From: Solimonas fluminis
Lineage (GTDB): Bacteria; Pseudomonadota; Gammaproteobacteria; Nevskiales; Nevskiaceae
Assembly (NCBI RefSeq): GCF_002930645.1
Contig: NZ_PSNW01000004.1
Span: 62,370 to 126,369 of the forward strand
Reading direction: 5' to 3'
DNA: 64,000 nucleotides
Position 1 is the first letter of the stretch; each line of letters starts with the position of its first letter. The notes beneath the pieces are model-generated. The model worked only from the letters and a program-made list of their open reading frames with translations. It searched no databases and had not been told where the DNA came from. A program made the position numbers and the translations under genes. Shown here in pieces: positions 7,892-16,619 of this stretch.

Positions 7892-7953
7892 GAAAACCCG
7901 GCCGCAGATATCCACAGGACCTGTGGACAACGCTGTGGACGGTTGGCGCCAGC

Positions 7954-7974
7954 CCCGCCAGATGCGGGTTTTTT
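7954..7974 (+). terminator. Intrinsic terminator after FMN reductase
   Basis: CCCGC (7954-7958), loop CAGAT, GCGGG (7964-7968) and a run of six T. Confidence 0.8.
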
Positions 7975-8063
7975 CCGTGTATGAATAAAAAATGACCGTT
8001 GCGCGAACCCCGGGGAGGGCCTGCTAGAATCCGGCGCGCCTCCCTGGCTCCCGACCATTCCCC

Positions 8064-8657
8064 ATGTCCCCGAATCCGAACAAGCCGCTGTCCCCCCTGC
8101 CCTCCCTGATCTTCTCCTCGCGCTGGCTGCAGCTGCCGCTGTACCTGGGCCTGATCATCGCGCAGGGCGTCTACGTCATCCTGTTCTGCAAGGAACTCTG
8201 GCACCTGACCCACGGTGCGCTGGAACTCAACGAACAGCAGGTCATGCTGATCGTGCTGGCGCTGATCGACGTGGTGATGATCTCCAACCTGCTGGTGATG
8301 GTGATCGTCGGGGGCTACGAGACCTTCGTCTCGCGCCTGCACCTGCAGGGCCATCCGGACCAGCCGGAATGGCTGAGCCACGTCAATGCCTCCGTGCTGA
8401 AGGTGAAGCTGGCGATGGCCATCATCGGCATCTCCTCGATCCACCTGCTGAAGACCTTCATCGAGGCCGGCTCGCTGGGCGCCTTGCCGCCCTGTGCCAC
8501 CGCCGCGGCCGGCGTGCGCTGCACGACCGTGACGGAAGCCGGCGTGATGTGGCAGACCATCATCCACATGGCCTTCATCGCCTCGGCCATCGGCATCGCC
8601 TGGACGGACCGCCTGATGGCGGGTGCTCATGCCAAGCCGGGCAGTGCGGCGCATTGA
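8064..8657 (+). CDS. YqhA/UPF0114 family membrane protein
   Basis: Protein of 197 residues with four hydrophobic segments (about 22-42, 58-84, 112-134, 162-182). It carries the family signature block around [20 protein letters not shown] and [25 protein letters not shown]. It matches the usual length and order of UPF0114 inner-membrane proteins, whose biochemical role is not established. It has its own upstream region after the terminator at 7954 and is followed by two strong hairpins, so it is probably monocistronic. Confidence 0.9.
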   Translation: MSPNPNKPLSPLPSLIFSSRWLQLPLYLGLIIAQGVYVILFCKELWHLTHGALELNEQQVMLIVLALIDVVMISNLLVMVIVGGYETFVSRLHLQGHPDQPEWLSHVNASVLKVKLAMAIIGISSIHLLKTFIEAGSLGALPPCATAAAGVRCTTVTEAGVMWQTIIHMAFIASAIGIAWTDRLMAGAHAKPGSAAH

Positions 8658-8758
8658 AGCAGCGAACCGCGTGGCGGGGTCCCGCGAGGTGGGGTCCTAG
8701 CGTCTCGTGAGCCTGCGGATGAAACTCGCCAGGCTTGCGCTCTGAAGACGCCGTCAGA

Positions 8759-8790
8759 AAGAAAGGCCGGGAGAGATTCCGGCCTTTCTT
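8759..8790. terminator. Rho-independent terminator, works in both directions
   Basis: Stem AGAAAGGCCGG / CCGGCCTTTCT around an 8-nt loop, A-rich on one side and T-rich on the other. It ends the YqhA-family transcript. Confidence 0.8.
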
Positions 8791-8822
8791 GTTTCCGTTC
8801 CCACGAACCGTTCGGAGATGCA

Positions 8823-8857
8823 AAACAAAAGGCCGGGATTTCCCCGGCCTTTTGTTT
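8823..8857. terminator. Second bidirectional terminator
   Basis: A perfect 15-bp stem, AAACAAAAGGCCGGG (8823-8837) with CCCGGCCTTTTGTTT (8843-8857), loop of 5 nt. It can stop the minus-strand CoA-transferase transcript and backs up the first terminator. Confidence 0.85.
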
Positions 8858-8945
8858 GGGTCACGGTTGGCGACCCTCGGTTGGTTACTCGCAGACCCGC
8901 TGCGCCAGGATCCCCAGCGCTCCAGCGCCGGGTGTGATGGCTTAT

Positions 8946-8972
8946 CGCGGACTGACTCAATGTCAGTCCGCG
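8946..8972. repeat. Inverted repeat with TGACTCAATGTCA core (family C), copy 1
   Basis: Arms CGCGGACTGAC and GTCAGTCCGCG are perfectly complementary around TCAAT. Related cores with the same ACTCAATG centre lie at 23062-23082 and 25532-25550. Confidence 0.55.
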
Positions 8973-9004
8973 ACCGGCCCGTCACATCCACGCTACGCGC
9001 TGCT

Positions 9005-11560
9005 TTACTGCTTGGCCTCTTTTTCCAGCATGCTCGCCATGCCCGGCTTCGGTGCCGACGGCGCGGCGGCCGCAGGACGCGGGGGCATGCGCGGCATGCC
9101 GACGAAGCCGATGGCGAACTGCTCCTCCATGGTCTTCACCTGGTCCTCGGTGTAGCCCATGCCGGCGAGGATTTCCTTGGTGTGCTCGCCCACCAGCAGC
9201 GGACGGCCCTGGATCACGCCCGGGGTGTCGGACAGGCTCACCAGCAGGCCGATCTGGTCGAGCTTGCCGACCACCGGATGCGGGTAGGACACCACCCACT
9301 GGTTCTTCTGGAAGTCGGCGTTGTCGTGGATGCCGCGCGAGAACTCGGCGTCCACCACTTCCACCGGCACGCCGGCCTTGTCGAGCTTGCCGAACCAGCT
9401 GGCGGCGGTGTCCGTCGCCAGCACGTCGCCGATGATCTTCGCCAGCGCGGCGTCGTTCTGGACGCGCGCCTCGAAGCTGGCGAAGCGGGGGTCGGTGAGC
9501 AGCTCGGGCTTGCCGATGACCGCGAACAGCTCGTCCCAGTGCGACTGCTCCACCAGCACGAAGCACAGCCAGCCGTCCTTCGTGTTGTACAGGCGGTGGC
9601 CGGCGGAATAGCCGACCTGGTCGCCGCCGATGCGCGGGCGGTCGAAGCCCTTGCCCTCCGGCGTGGCGACGGCGTAGCTGGTGTTGAGCAGCGCGGCGTT
9701 GATGATCGAGGTATCGACGAACTGGCCTTCCCCGGTGCGGTCGCGGTGATAGAGGGCGTTGACGATGGCCACGGCCGACAGGAAGCCGTTGCCCGTGTCG
9801 CCGAAGCTGGTGAAGCTCCACAGCGGGCGGCCGACTTCGCCGTTGTAGCCCGGGCGGCCCATGCCGCCGTCCTCGAACTGGATGCCGGACAGGCAGGCGC
9901 CGGTCTGGTCGTTGCCGGGCAGGCCGGCGCGGGCGCCGCGCTCGAAACCGCGGGTATGGCAGTAGATCAGGCTCGGGTTGATCTGCTTGAGGGACTCGTA
10001 GTCGATCTTCAGGCGCTCGGCGGCGTCGTAGCGCATGTTGTGCTGCACGACGTCGGCCTGCTTGACCAGGTCCAGCAGGATCTTCATCGCACGCGGATCC
10101 TTCAGGTTCAGCGTGATCGACTTCTTGCCGCGGTTGGCCATGTAGGCAATGTGCACGCGGTGCCAGAACAGGTCGAACAGGCCGTTGACCTTGATCACGG
10201 TGGCGCCGAGGTCGCTGAGCAGCTGCGTGCCGAAGGGACCGGCGATGGCCAGGCCCAGGTCGAGCACGGTGATGCCTTCCAGCGGGGCCTTGAGCTTCCT
10301 GCCATTGGCGGCGGCGGTGGCGGCCTTGGCCTCGGCGATGATCTTCGCCGCCTCGGCCTTGACCTCGGCCGTATGGGCGCCCGGCTCGACCGGGGCGGCG
10401 CCGGGCTTGCCCTGGGTCTTGCTCATGTTGAAGGCGTTGCCGACGGTGCGGATCGTGCCCAGCTCGGGGTCGCGGGTTTCGGTGACGCAGCCGTCCTCGA
10501 GGAAGGCGGGGTCGGCCAGCGATTCCTCGATGCTGCGCACCGGCTGCATCGTCATCTCGGCAGTGGCGGCGGCATCCACCCAGTCCTTGACCGGGAACTT
10601 GGCGACGGCCTCGGCCAGCAGCGGCTGGTAGTGCGACATCACCAGGATTTCCTCGGGGCCGGTGCCGAAGCGATCCGGGTCGTTCTGGACGGTGAGGTCA
10701 GGGGTGGCGTTGAGCGTGTCGCCCTGCGCGGACTGCAGGATGAAGCGCGGGTTCGGCACCCAGTTGTGCAGCCACTTGCCGTCCTTGGCCTGGAAGTGGC
10801 CCTTGGGCGATCGGCTGCCGAGGATCCAGGTATCGAACCCCGGGGCGTCGATCTTCTCGGCGCGCTGCCAGACACCGGCGGCGCCGGCGAAGGCGCCCTG
10901 CAGCAGGGAGGTCTCCACCCACTGGCCCTTGCCGGTGACCTCGCGGGCGCGCAGCGCGGCGGCGATGCCCAGGCTTGCATTGAAGAAGGCGCCCAGGCTC
11001 GGCCAGTGCGAGGCCACGAACAGCGGGCCCTCGCGGGCGGCGCCCTGCACCCAGTCCTGCGGGATCTCGAGATCCGGATACGGATCGGGCAGGCCGTTCA
11101 TGTGGTTGAGCGCGCCTTCCGCCCAGCCGCGCTGCTCGTGCATGAGGCCCGTGCGGGCCTGCACCAGCGCGTCGTAGGCGGGGCGGTTGCTCAGCGCGTT
11201 GCCGCGGCCGTAGCCGGTGATGGAGCAGTACACCAGGCGCGGGTTCAGCGCGCTGAGGGTCTTGTAGTCGATGCCGAGCTTGTCGGTGGTGCCCGGCGAG
11301 AAGGATTCCACCAGCACGTCGGCGGCCTGCGCCAGCGCCAGGAAGGCCTTCTTGTCCTCGGCATTCTTCAGATCGAGGATCGCGCTGCGCTTGCCGCGCT
11401 GCCAGACCTTGTAGCCGAGCTGGTTGCGGAAGGGATCGCCGCCGGGAGGTTCGATCTTGGTGACCTCGGCGCCGTTGTCCGCCAGCAGCATCGTCGCCAT
11501 CGGGCCGGCGATACCCCAGGTCAGGTCCAGCACTTTCAGTTTCTCGAGAACTCCAGCCAT
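9005..11560 (-). CDS. Double-domain CaiB/BaiF (class III) CoA-transferase
   Basis: Protein of 851 residues made of two tandem CaiB/BaiF domains. Domain 1 (about 5-400) has KVLDLTWGIAGPMAT and the catalytic Asp130 in RPAYDALVQA. Domain 2 (about 424-830) has ITVLDLGLAIAGP and an aligned Asp551 in GNDQTG. An Ala/Lys-rich linker (about 386-422) joins them. Usual family members are about 400 residues and act as interlocked dimers, so this looks like a genuine fusion. GAGGAG precedes the ATG. It probably moves CoA between a steroid- or side-chain-derived acid and an acyl-CoA donor. A terminator-like hairpin separates it from the upstream amidohydrolase gene. Confidence 0.9.
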   Translation of the reverse strand: MAGVLEKLKVLDLTWGIAGPMATMLLADNGAEVTKIEPPGGDPFRNQLGYKVWQRGKRSAILDLKNAEDKKAFLALAQAADVLVESFSPGTTDKLGIDYKTLSALNPRLVYCSITGYGRGNALSNRPAYDALVQARTGLMHEQRGWAEGALNHMNGLPDPYPDLEIPQDWVQGAAREGPLFVASHWPSLGAFFNASLGIAAALRAREVTGKGQWVETSLLQGAFAGAAGVWQRAEKIDAPGFDTWILGSRSPKGHFQAKDGKWLHNWVPNPRFILQSAQGDTLNATPDLTVQNDPDRFGTGPEEILVMSHYQPLLAEAVAKFPVKDWVDAAATAEMTMQPVRSIEESLADPAFLEDGCVTETRDPELGTIRTVGNAFNMSKTQGKPGAAPVEPGAHTAEVKAEAAKIIAEAKAATAAANGRKLKAPLEGITVLDLGLAIAGPFGTQLLSDLGATVIKVNGLFDLFWHRVHIAYMANRGKKSITLNLKDPRAMKILLDLVKQADVVQHNMRYDAAERLKIDYESLKQINPSLIYCHTRGFERGARAGLPGNDQTGACLSGIQFEDGGMGRPGYNGEVGRPLWSFTSFGDTGNGFLSAVAIVNALYHRDRTGEGQFVDTSIINAALLNTSYAVATPEGKGFDRPRIGGDQVGYSAGHRLYNTKDGWLCFVLVEQSHWDELFAVIGKPELLTDPRFASFEARVQNDAALAKIIGDVLATDTAASWFGKLDKAGVPVEVVDAEFSRGIHDNADFQKNQWVVSYPHPVVGKLDQIGLLVSLSDTPGVIQGRPLLVGEHTKEILAGMGYTEDQVKTMEEQFAIGFVGMPRMPPRPAAAAPSAPKPGMASMLEKEAKQ

Positions 11561-11619
11561 GTCCGCTCCTCGTCTATCTCAAATCGGGTTGTTGCCTGTG
11601 AAACCTTGAAACGCAAAAC

Positions 11620-11649
11620 GGGCGGGACGCCGTGGCCGGCGCCCCGCCC
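11620..11649 (-). terminator. Hairpin between amidohydrolase and CoA-transferase genes
   Basis: GGGCGGGACGCC pairs with GGCGCCCCGCCC (one mismatch), followed on the minus strand by CGTTTTGC. It would terminate or attenuate transcription leaving the amidohydrolase gene. Confidence 0.6.
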
Positions 11650-11658
11650 TCTCATCGC

Positions 11659-12759
11659 CTAGCCCAGGCCGAAGGTCTTGAGCGCGTTGCCGGAAGTGAT
11701 CTTGATGCGGTCGGCTTCCGGAATGCCGGCTTCCTTGAACTGGCTGACGACCTGCTTGCGCGAATTCGGCCAGCAGGTGGCCGGATGCGGGAAGTCGGTG
11801 GACCAGTACAGGCAGTCCGGGCCGAAGTACTTGTAGCACTCGGTCAGGCCGCGCGGCTCGTACATGAAGGTGGCGCCGCACTGCTGGCGGAAGGTCTCGC
11901 TGGGCGGACGCTTCACGCCGGGGAAGGTGTAGTGCTGGTGCATGCGCGGATCGAGCAGCGACTCGAAGAACCACGGCAGCCAGCCCAGGCCCGGCTCCAC
12001 GAACAGCACCTTCAGCTTGGGGTACTTCTCCAACGTGCCGGTGAGTATCCACATGCAGATGGTTTCCGCCAGCGGCGCCCAGGCCAGGCCGGTGAAGATG
12101 CCCTTCTGCGGGGTCGGGTCGCGGCGGAAGGTGTCCCAGAGGTTCTTGTGCAGGTCCAGGTGGTTGAGGATCGTCAGCCCCGATTCCTCGATCAGCGACC
12201 ACAGCGGCGCATAGCGCTTGTCGTAGAAGTCCGGCAGGCCGAGGTCCGACGGGAACGGCGTCAGCTGCACGCAGCGCGCCTTCTTGTCGCGCGCCAGGCG
12301 CTCGACTTCCTTGATCGCGAAGTCGATGTCGTAGAGCGGCAGCTGGTAAGCCGTCATCAGCCGCACGGGGTCGTGCGAGGCGAAGTCGGCCATGGCGTTG
12401 TTGTAGCCCTGGAACACTTCCTTCCAGTCGTTGCCCATCAGGAAGGGGTTGGCGATCTTGGCGCCGGCCAGCTCGGGGAAGATGACCTCGGCGTAGACGC
12501 CGTCCAGGTCCATGGCCTTGAGCTTGGCGGCCGGCTCGAAGTGGCCCGGATCCTTGGCGGCTTCCGGATCGACGAAATCTTCCAGTTCCAGCTGCGGCTG
12601 GCCGCCGCGCAGCACCTTGGCCGCGTACTCCTCGGCCTTCTTGTTGGCGTCGTCCCAGACGGCGTGCAGTTCCTTGCGCAGGCGCGCCTTGACCCAGTCG
12701 TCCGTGAAATGGACGTGCGAGTCGACCGATACCAGCTTTTCCGTTGCTAACTCACCCAT
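11659..12759 (-). CDS. Amidohydrolase_2 family metal-dependent hydrolase/decarboxylase
   Basis: TIM-barrel protein of 366 residues in the ACMSD-like group. The metal-binding HxH occurs at SVDSHVHF (residues 12-18), a further His in LNHLDLH, and the C-terminal Asp in STDFPHP. Relatives include decarboxylases and C-C or C-N hydrolases, so the reaction cannot be named. GGAGGAG precedes the ATG. It lies between an AraC-type regulator and a CoA-transferase, a combination seen in aromatic or steroid catabolic islands. The 274-nt gap upstream (12760-13033) holds an AT-rich promoter-like patch around 12840-12900 and no gene. Confidence 0.85.
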   Translation of the reverse strand: MGELATEKLVSVDSHVHFTDDWVKARLRKELHAVWDDANKKAEEYAAKVLRGGQPQLELEDFVDPEAAKDPGHFEPAAKLKAMDLDGVYAEVIFPELAGAKIANPFLMGNDWKEVFQGYNNAMADFASHDPVRLMTAYQLPLYDIDFAIKEVERLARDKKARCVQLTPFPSDLGLPDFYDKRYAPLWSLIEESGLTILNHLDLHKNLWDTFRRDPTPQKGIFTGLAWAPLAETICMWILTGTLEKYPKLKVLFVEPGLGWLPWFFESLLDPRMHQHYTFPGVKRPPSETFRQQCGATFMYEPRGLTECYKYFGPDCLYWSTDFPHPATCWPNSRKQVVSQFKEAGIPEADRIKITSGNALKTFGLG

Positions 12760-13033
12760 GTTCCGCTCCTCCAGCTTTCATGGGCCGGCGGGGCGCCAGC
12801 CTGTACGGCCCCAGCTTAGGCAGGGGGTCCGGAATCGCCCATAGCAAAATCTGACAACCTTGAAGCGCCGCGCAAAAACCTTGCGAATCAATGGTTACCG
12901 GGCCAGCCGGGCTTTTTGTTGAGTCGAACTTACCGTTGCCCGGCGAGGGGCACCTGACACATTTGAGGTAGAGCCCGGGGAGCCCCCGGAGACCACTGCC
13001 TCCAGGGAACGGCATGCGGCGGAGGCCGGGCTT

Positions 13034-14044
13034 CTAGGCCTGCTGCGCTGTCGCCCGGTACTGGCTGGGGCTCATGCCGGCCCAGGTCTTCAGGGCACGG
13101 GACAGGCCGTTGGGCTCTGAGAAGCCGGCGCGCAGGGAGACCTCGCCCACCGGCAGGCCCTCGCGCAGCAGGCGCGCCGCCTCCTCGCGGCGCACCTCTT
13201 CCTTGAGCATGCGGTAGCTGGTGAACTGGGTGTCGAGGCGGCGGCGCAGGGTCTGGCTGCTGACATGCCAGGACTCCGCGACCTCCTCGATCGAAGGTAG
13301 GGCGCCCTCGGCCTGCAGTTGCCGGCGCAGGCGTTCCTTCAGCAGCGATCGCAGGGAGCGCCGCACCTCGGCGTGCTGCGCCAGGTCGATGCTCTGCGGT
13401 TCGATGAAGCGGCGCAGGTCGTCGCGGCTGCGCACGATGGGACGGTCCAGGTAGGACACCGGCAGCACCAGCTGGGCGCTGGGCCGCGAGAAGCGGCTGA
13501 GGCCGCTGAAGGCCTCGGCGTATTCCTCCAGCGGGCCGGACACCGGATGCGGGAACTCGACGGCCACCAGCGGGATTTCCTCGCCGACCAGCCAGCCGGC
13601 GAAGCGCGACCAGATCAGGAACCACCATTCCACCTGCACGCGGTGGCGGTCCAGCTCGGGGTGGGCGATGTTCATCGCCACCGAGGCGACGTCCGGATGC
13701 ACGTGCAGGTCGAAGCCGATGTCGGCGGTCACACCCTCGTAGTAGCGGAAGGCGCGCGCCAGGGCCTCGCCCAGCGAGCCGGCGGTGACGGCGCGATCGC
13801 ACATGCGCACGAAGCTGCCGACCTCGCAGGGGTCCGCGGTGAGGCCGCAGAACTCGTCCATCATCATCAGCTTCACGTTGCGCGAGACGCGGCAGAACGT
13901 GGTGGAGTCGAAGCCAGCGGTTTCACGCAGGGCATCCGGCGACAGTGCAACGGCCTGGCCGATCATTTCCTGCGGGTAGCCGTGGGCTTCCGCGCTGTCG
14001 ATCATCGCGCGGGCGTAACGGCTGAGAAGGCCGGATGTCGCCAC
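13034..14044 (-). CDS. AraC-family transcriptional regulator (OruR/ArgR-type with Arabinose_bd N-domain)
   Basis: Protein of 336 residues. The N-terminal two thirds resemble the ligand-binding domain of OruR-like AraC regulators (GSFVRMCDRAVTAGSLGEAL...FRYYEG). Residues about 235-335 form a double helix-turn-helix with VSSQTLRRRLD and EVSLRAGFSEPNGLSRALKTWAG. The start is GTG at 14044 with GAGGAG upstream. It probably senses a catabolite and controls the adjacent amidohydrolase/CoA-transferase genes, all on the same strand. Confidence 0.88.
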   Translation of the reverse strand: MATSGLLSRYARAMIDSAEAHGYPQEMIGQAVALSPDALRETAGFDSTTFCRVSRNVKLMMMDEFCGLTADPCEVGSFVRMCDRAVTAGSLGEALARAFRYYEGVTADIGFDLHVHPDVASVAMNIAHPELDRHRVQVEWWFLIWSRFAGWLVGEEIPLVAVEFPHPVSGPLEEYAEAFSGLSRFSRPSAQLVLPVSYLDRPIVRSRDDLRRFIEPQSIDLAQHAEVRRSLRSLLKERLRRQLQAEGALPSIEEVAESWHVSSQTLRRRLDTQFTSYRMLKEEVRREEAARLLREGLPVGEVSLRAGFSEPNGLSRALKTWAGMSPSQYRATAQQA

Positions 14045-14182
14045 TGGTCGCTCCTCGGTTGGCGCCCCCCGGCGCCGCCTGGACCCTATGGACCACGGCT
14101 TGCCGGACGGGTTCCAGCAGGCTGCGAAAGCATCCTAGCCACCCTCCCCGCTCCGAAACCTGCCTCGTTCGGGTGAGCCACG

Positions 14183-14215
14183 AAAAAGCCCGGGTGGAGG
14201 TCCACCCGGCCTTTG
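14183..14215 (-). terminator. Intrinsic terminator after RND exporter
   Basis: On the minus strand GGCCGGGTGGA - CC - TCCACCCGGGC ends in TTTTT, directly after the RND stop codon. It closes the operon that starts near 20443 or 17755. Confidence 0.85.
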
Positions 14216-14231
14216 ATTTACTTCAGGAAAG

Positions 14232-16619
14232 TCAGTGCGCGGCGCTCGTCGCGTCACCCACCGCGGCCGGGGCACGGCCTTGCCCCTTGTAGAACCAGGC
14301 GCCCAGCGCCGGCAGCAGGCAGATGGCGCCGAGCATGTTCACCAGGAACATGAAGGCCAGCAGGATGCCCATGTCGGCCTGGAACTTGAGCGCGGAGAAC
14401 GCCCAGGTGCCGACGCCGATGGCCATGGTGATGGCGGTGAACACGGCAGCCGTGCCGCGCTGGCGCATGGCCTCGTAGAAGGCGCTGCGGAAGTCGCTGC
14501 CCTCTTCCAGGTCGTGCTGGATGCGCTCGAACAGGTAGATGCCGTAGTCCACGCCCACGCCCACGCCCAGCGCCACCACCGGCAGCGTCGCCACCTTCAG
14601 GCCGATGCCAAGCACCGCCATCAGGGCGTTGCAGAAGATCGACACCATGGTCAGCGGCACGATGATGCAGATCACGGCGGCGAAGGAGCGGAAGGTGACC
14701 AGGCAGAGCAGCGCCAGGGCGCCGAAGATGGCAGCCAGCATCGTCACCTCGGCCGATCCCACGGCCTCGTTGGTCGCCGCCATGACGCCGACGTTGCCGG
14801 AGGCCAGGCGCAGCTTCACGCCCTTGGTCAGGTTGGCGTCGATGAACTTCTTGATCTCCTCCACGGCATGGGCCACCACGGTGCCGTCATGGTTCTTCAT
14901 GAAGATCAGCACCTGGATCGCGCGGCAGCTCTCGTTGTTCAGGCCCAGGTTGGGGTCGAAGGCCTTGGAGCCGGTGGACAGGCCGGTCTGGGTGCGCGGC
15001 AGCGCGCGGTAGCGCGGGTTGCCCTCGTTGAACGCGGAGATCACCAGCTTGCCGATGCCGGCGACGCTGGTCACGGACTGCACGCCGTCGATGCCGCGCA
15101 CGTACAGCTCGAAGCGGTCGATCAGGTCCACGACCTCGTAGTGCAGGCAGGAGTCGCCCTCGAAGTCCTTGGCCTCGGCGATCACCGTCAGCACGTCGGT
15201 GCCGATGTTGTAGCTGCCGTTGATGGCGCGGTCGTCGTAGTTGTAGCGCGAGTCGTAGCGCAGCTCGGGCACGCCCTTGCCGGAGTCGCCGATCACCATC
15301 TTGCGCGAGGCGACGGTGGTCACCGCCAGCAGCACGGCGCAGACCACGAACACCAGCACGGCCGTGCGCGGCTCGGCGCAGCGCGCCAGGGCCTTCCAGA
15401 CGTTGCCCATCAGCGGCGAGGGTCCGCGCAGCGAGTGCTGGCGGCTGGATTCCTCGAGCTTCACGCGGGTCAGGATGATCGGCAGGATCATCTTGTTGGT
15501 GACGATCATCAGCAGCACGCCGAGGCAGGCGGTGATGCCCAGCTCGTGCACGATGGGGATGTCGATGAACATGATCACTGCGAAGCCCAGGGCATTGGTC
15601 AGCAGGGCCACGGCGCCGGGGATGAACAGCTTGCAGAAGGCGGCGCGCGAGGCCTCCACGGCGGTGGCGCCGGCCACCACCTCCTGGCGCCAGGCATTGG
15701 TCATCTGCACGGCATGCGACACGCCGATCGAGAAGATCAGGAAGGGCACCAGGATCGACATCGGGTCGATGCCGAAGCCGATCAGCGGCAGGGTGCCGAT
15801 CAGCCACAGCACCGGCAGCAGCGCCACGATCAGCGCCACCACGGTGAGGCGCACCGAGCGCGTGTACCAGTACAGCAAGGCCATCGTGATCAGGAAGGCG
15901 ACGCCGAAGAAGATGAATACGCCGAGCAGGCCGTAGATCACGTCACCCAGCAGCCGGGCGAAGCCGATGATGTTGACCTCGATGTTCTGGTTCTCGAACT
16001 TCTCGCGGATTTCGGTGAGCTTCTGCTGGACCTCCCAGTAGTCCACGCGCTGGCCTTCCTGGCCCTTGCTCGGGTCATAGTCCTGCAGGTCGGCGCGGAT
16101 CATGGCGCCCTTGAGGTCGTTGGCGACGATCAGGCCGATCTGGCCCGACAACGCCACGTTCTTGCGCACCTGTTCCAGCTCCTCGGGCGTGCCCGAGTAC
16201 TTGGCCGGCACCACCGGCTCGCCGTTGAAGCCCTGCTCGGTGATCTCGATGTAGTAGGTGCTGGGCGTGAACAGCGACGACACCTTGGTGCGGTTGACGC
16301 CGGGGATGTAGAACACCTCGTCCGTGGCGCCCTGCAGGGCATCCATGAACTCCTTGTTGTAGATGTCGCCCTCGCCCTTCCAGCGCAGGTTCACCAGCAG
16401 CGTGTTGGCGCCGGAGAAGTCGCGCATGTAGTCCATCATCGTGCGCATGTATTCGTGCTTGATCGGGATCAGCTTGAGGAATCCCGGGTCGAGCTTGACG
16501 CGCGTGGCGCTGGCGGCGAACAGCACGGTGACGATGCCGAAGACCACCGCGAGGATCTTGCGGCGGCCGATGAGGATGTCGGCGACGCGGCCGACGAAGC
16601 TTTCCATCTTGCTGCTCAC
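14232..16619 (-). CDS. RND/MMPL-superfamily exporter
   Basis: Protein of 795 residues with the RND plan: one helix near residues 20-40, a large periplasmic loop to about 225, a cluster of helices (225-385), then helix 1', a second loop and helices 610-785. Sequence such as FLIFSIGVSHAVQMTNAWRQE and GVGVGVDYGIYLFERIQ matches the 'predicted exporters of the RND superfamily' group rather than drug-efflux HAE pumps. The GTG start overlaps the stop of the YCF48-like gene by 4 nt. Such pairs recur in degraders of hydrophobic compounds; lipid or steroid export/import is inference. Confidence 0.9.
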   Translation of the reverse strand: MSSKMESFVGRVADILIGRRKILAVVFGIVTVLFAASATRVKLDPGFLKLIPIKHEYMRTMMDYMRDFSGANTLLVNLRWKGEGDIYNKEFMDALQGATDEVFYIPGVNRTKVSSLFTPSTYYIEITEQGFNGEPVVPAKYSGTPEELEQVRKNVALSGQIGLIVANDLKGAMIRADLQDYDPSKGQEGQRVDYWEVQQKLTEIREKFENQNIEVNIIGFARLLGDVIYGLLGVFIFFGVAFLITMALLYWYTRSVRLTVVALIVALLPVLWLIGTLPLIGFGIDPMSILVPFLIFSIGVSHAVQMTNAWRQEVVAGATAVEASRAAFCKLFIPGAVALLTNALGFAVIMFIDIPIVHELGITACLGVLLMIVTNKMILPIILTRVKLEESSRQHSLRGPSPLMGNVWKALARCAEPRTAVLVFVVCAVLLAVTTVASRKMVIGDSGKGVPELRYDSRYNYDDRAINGSYNIGTDVLTVIAEAKDFEGDSCLHYEVVDLIDRFELYVRGIDGVQSVTSVAGIGKLVISAFNEGNPRYRALPRTQTGLSTGSKAFDPNLGLNNESCRAIQVLIFMKNHDGTVVAHAVEEIKKFIDANLTKGVKLRLASGNVGVMAATNEAVGSAEVTMLAAIFGALALLCLVTFRSFAAVICIIVPLTMVSIFCNALMAVLGIGLKVATLPVVALGVGVGVDYGIYLFERIQHDLEEGSDFRSAFYEAMRQRGTAAVFTAITMAIGVGTWAFSALKFQADMGILLAFMFLVNMLGAICLLPALGAWFYKGQGRAPAAVGDATSAAH

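Larger units (their letters stand above)
8658..9004. other. Gene-free convergent gap
   Basis: This 347-nt gap separates two converging genes. It holds two strong terminator hairpins (8759-8790, 8823-8857) and a perfect 11-bp inverted repeat (8946-8972). No credible coding sequence is seen in it. Confidence 0.7.

Noticed and set aside
7911-7927. TCCACAGG-A-CCTGTGGA palindrome with a DnaA-box-like TATCCACA
   Set aside because: A single copy between the FMN reductase stop and its terminator, without further DnaA boxes or an AT-rich unwinding region, so not a replication origin.
8735-11662. Very long plus-strand open frame of 975 codons opposite the CoA-transferase gene
   Set aside because: It is antisense to a protein with clear CaiB/BaiF motifs, its translation is His/Gly/Val-rich low-complexity as expected from GC-rich shadow frames, and it crosses two terminators.
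12752-13015. 87-codon minus-strand frame in the gap before the amidohydrolase
   Set aside because: No ribosome-binding site or recognisable motif; Pro/Gly/Arg-rich composition and overlap with the probable promoter region.
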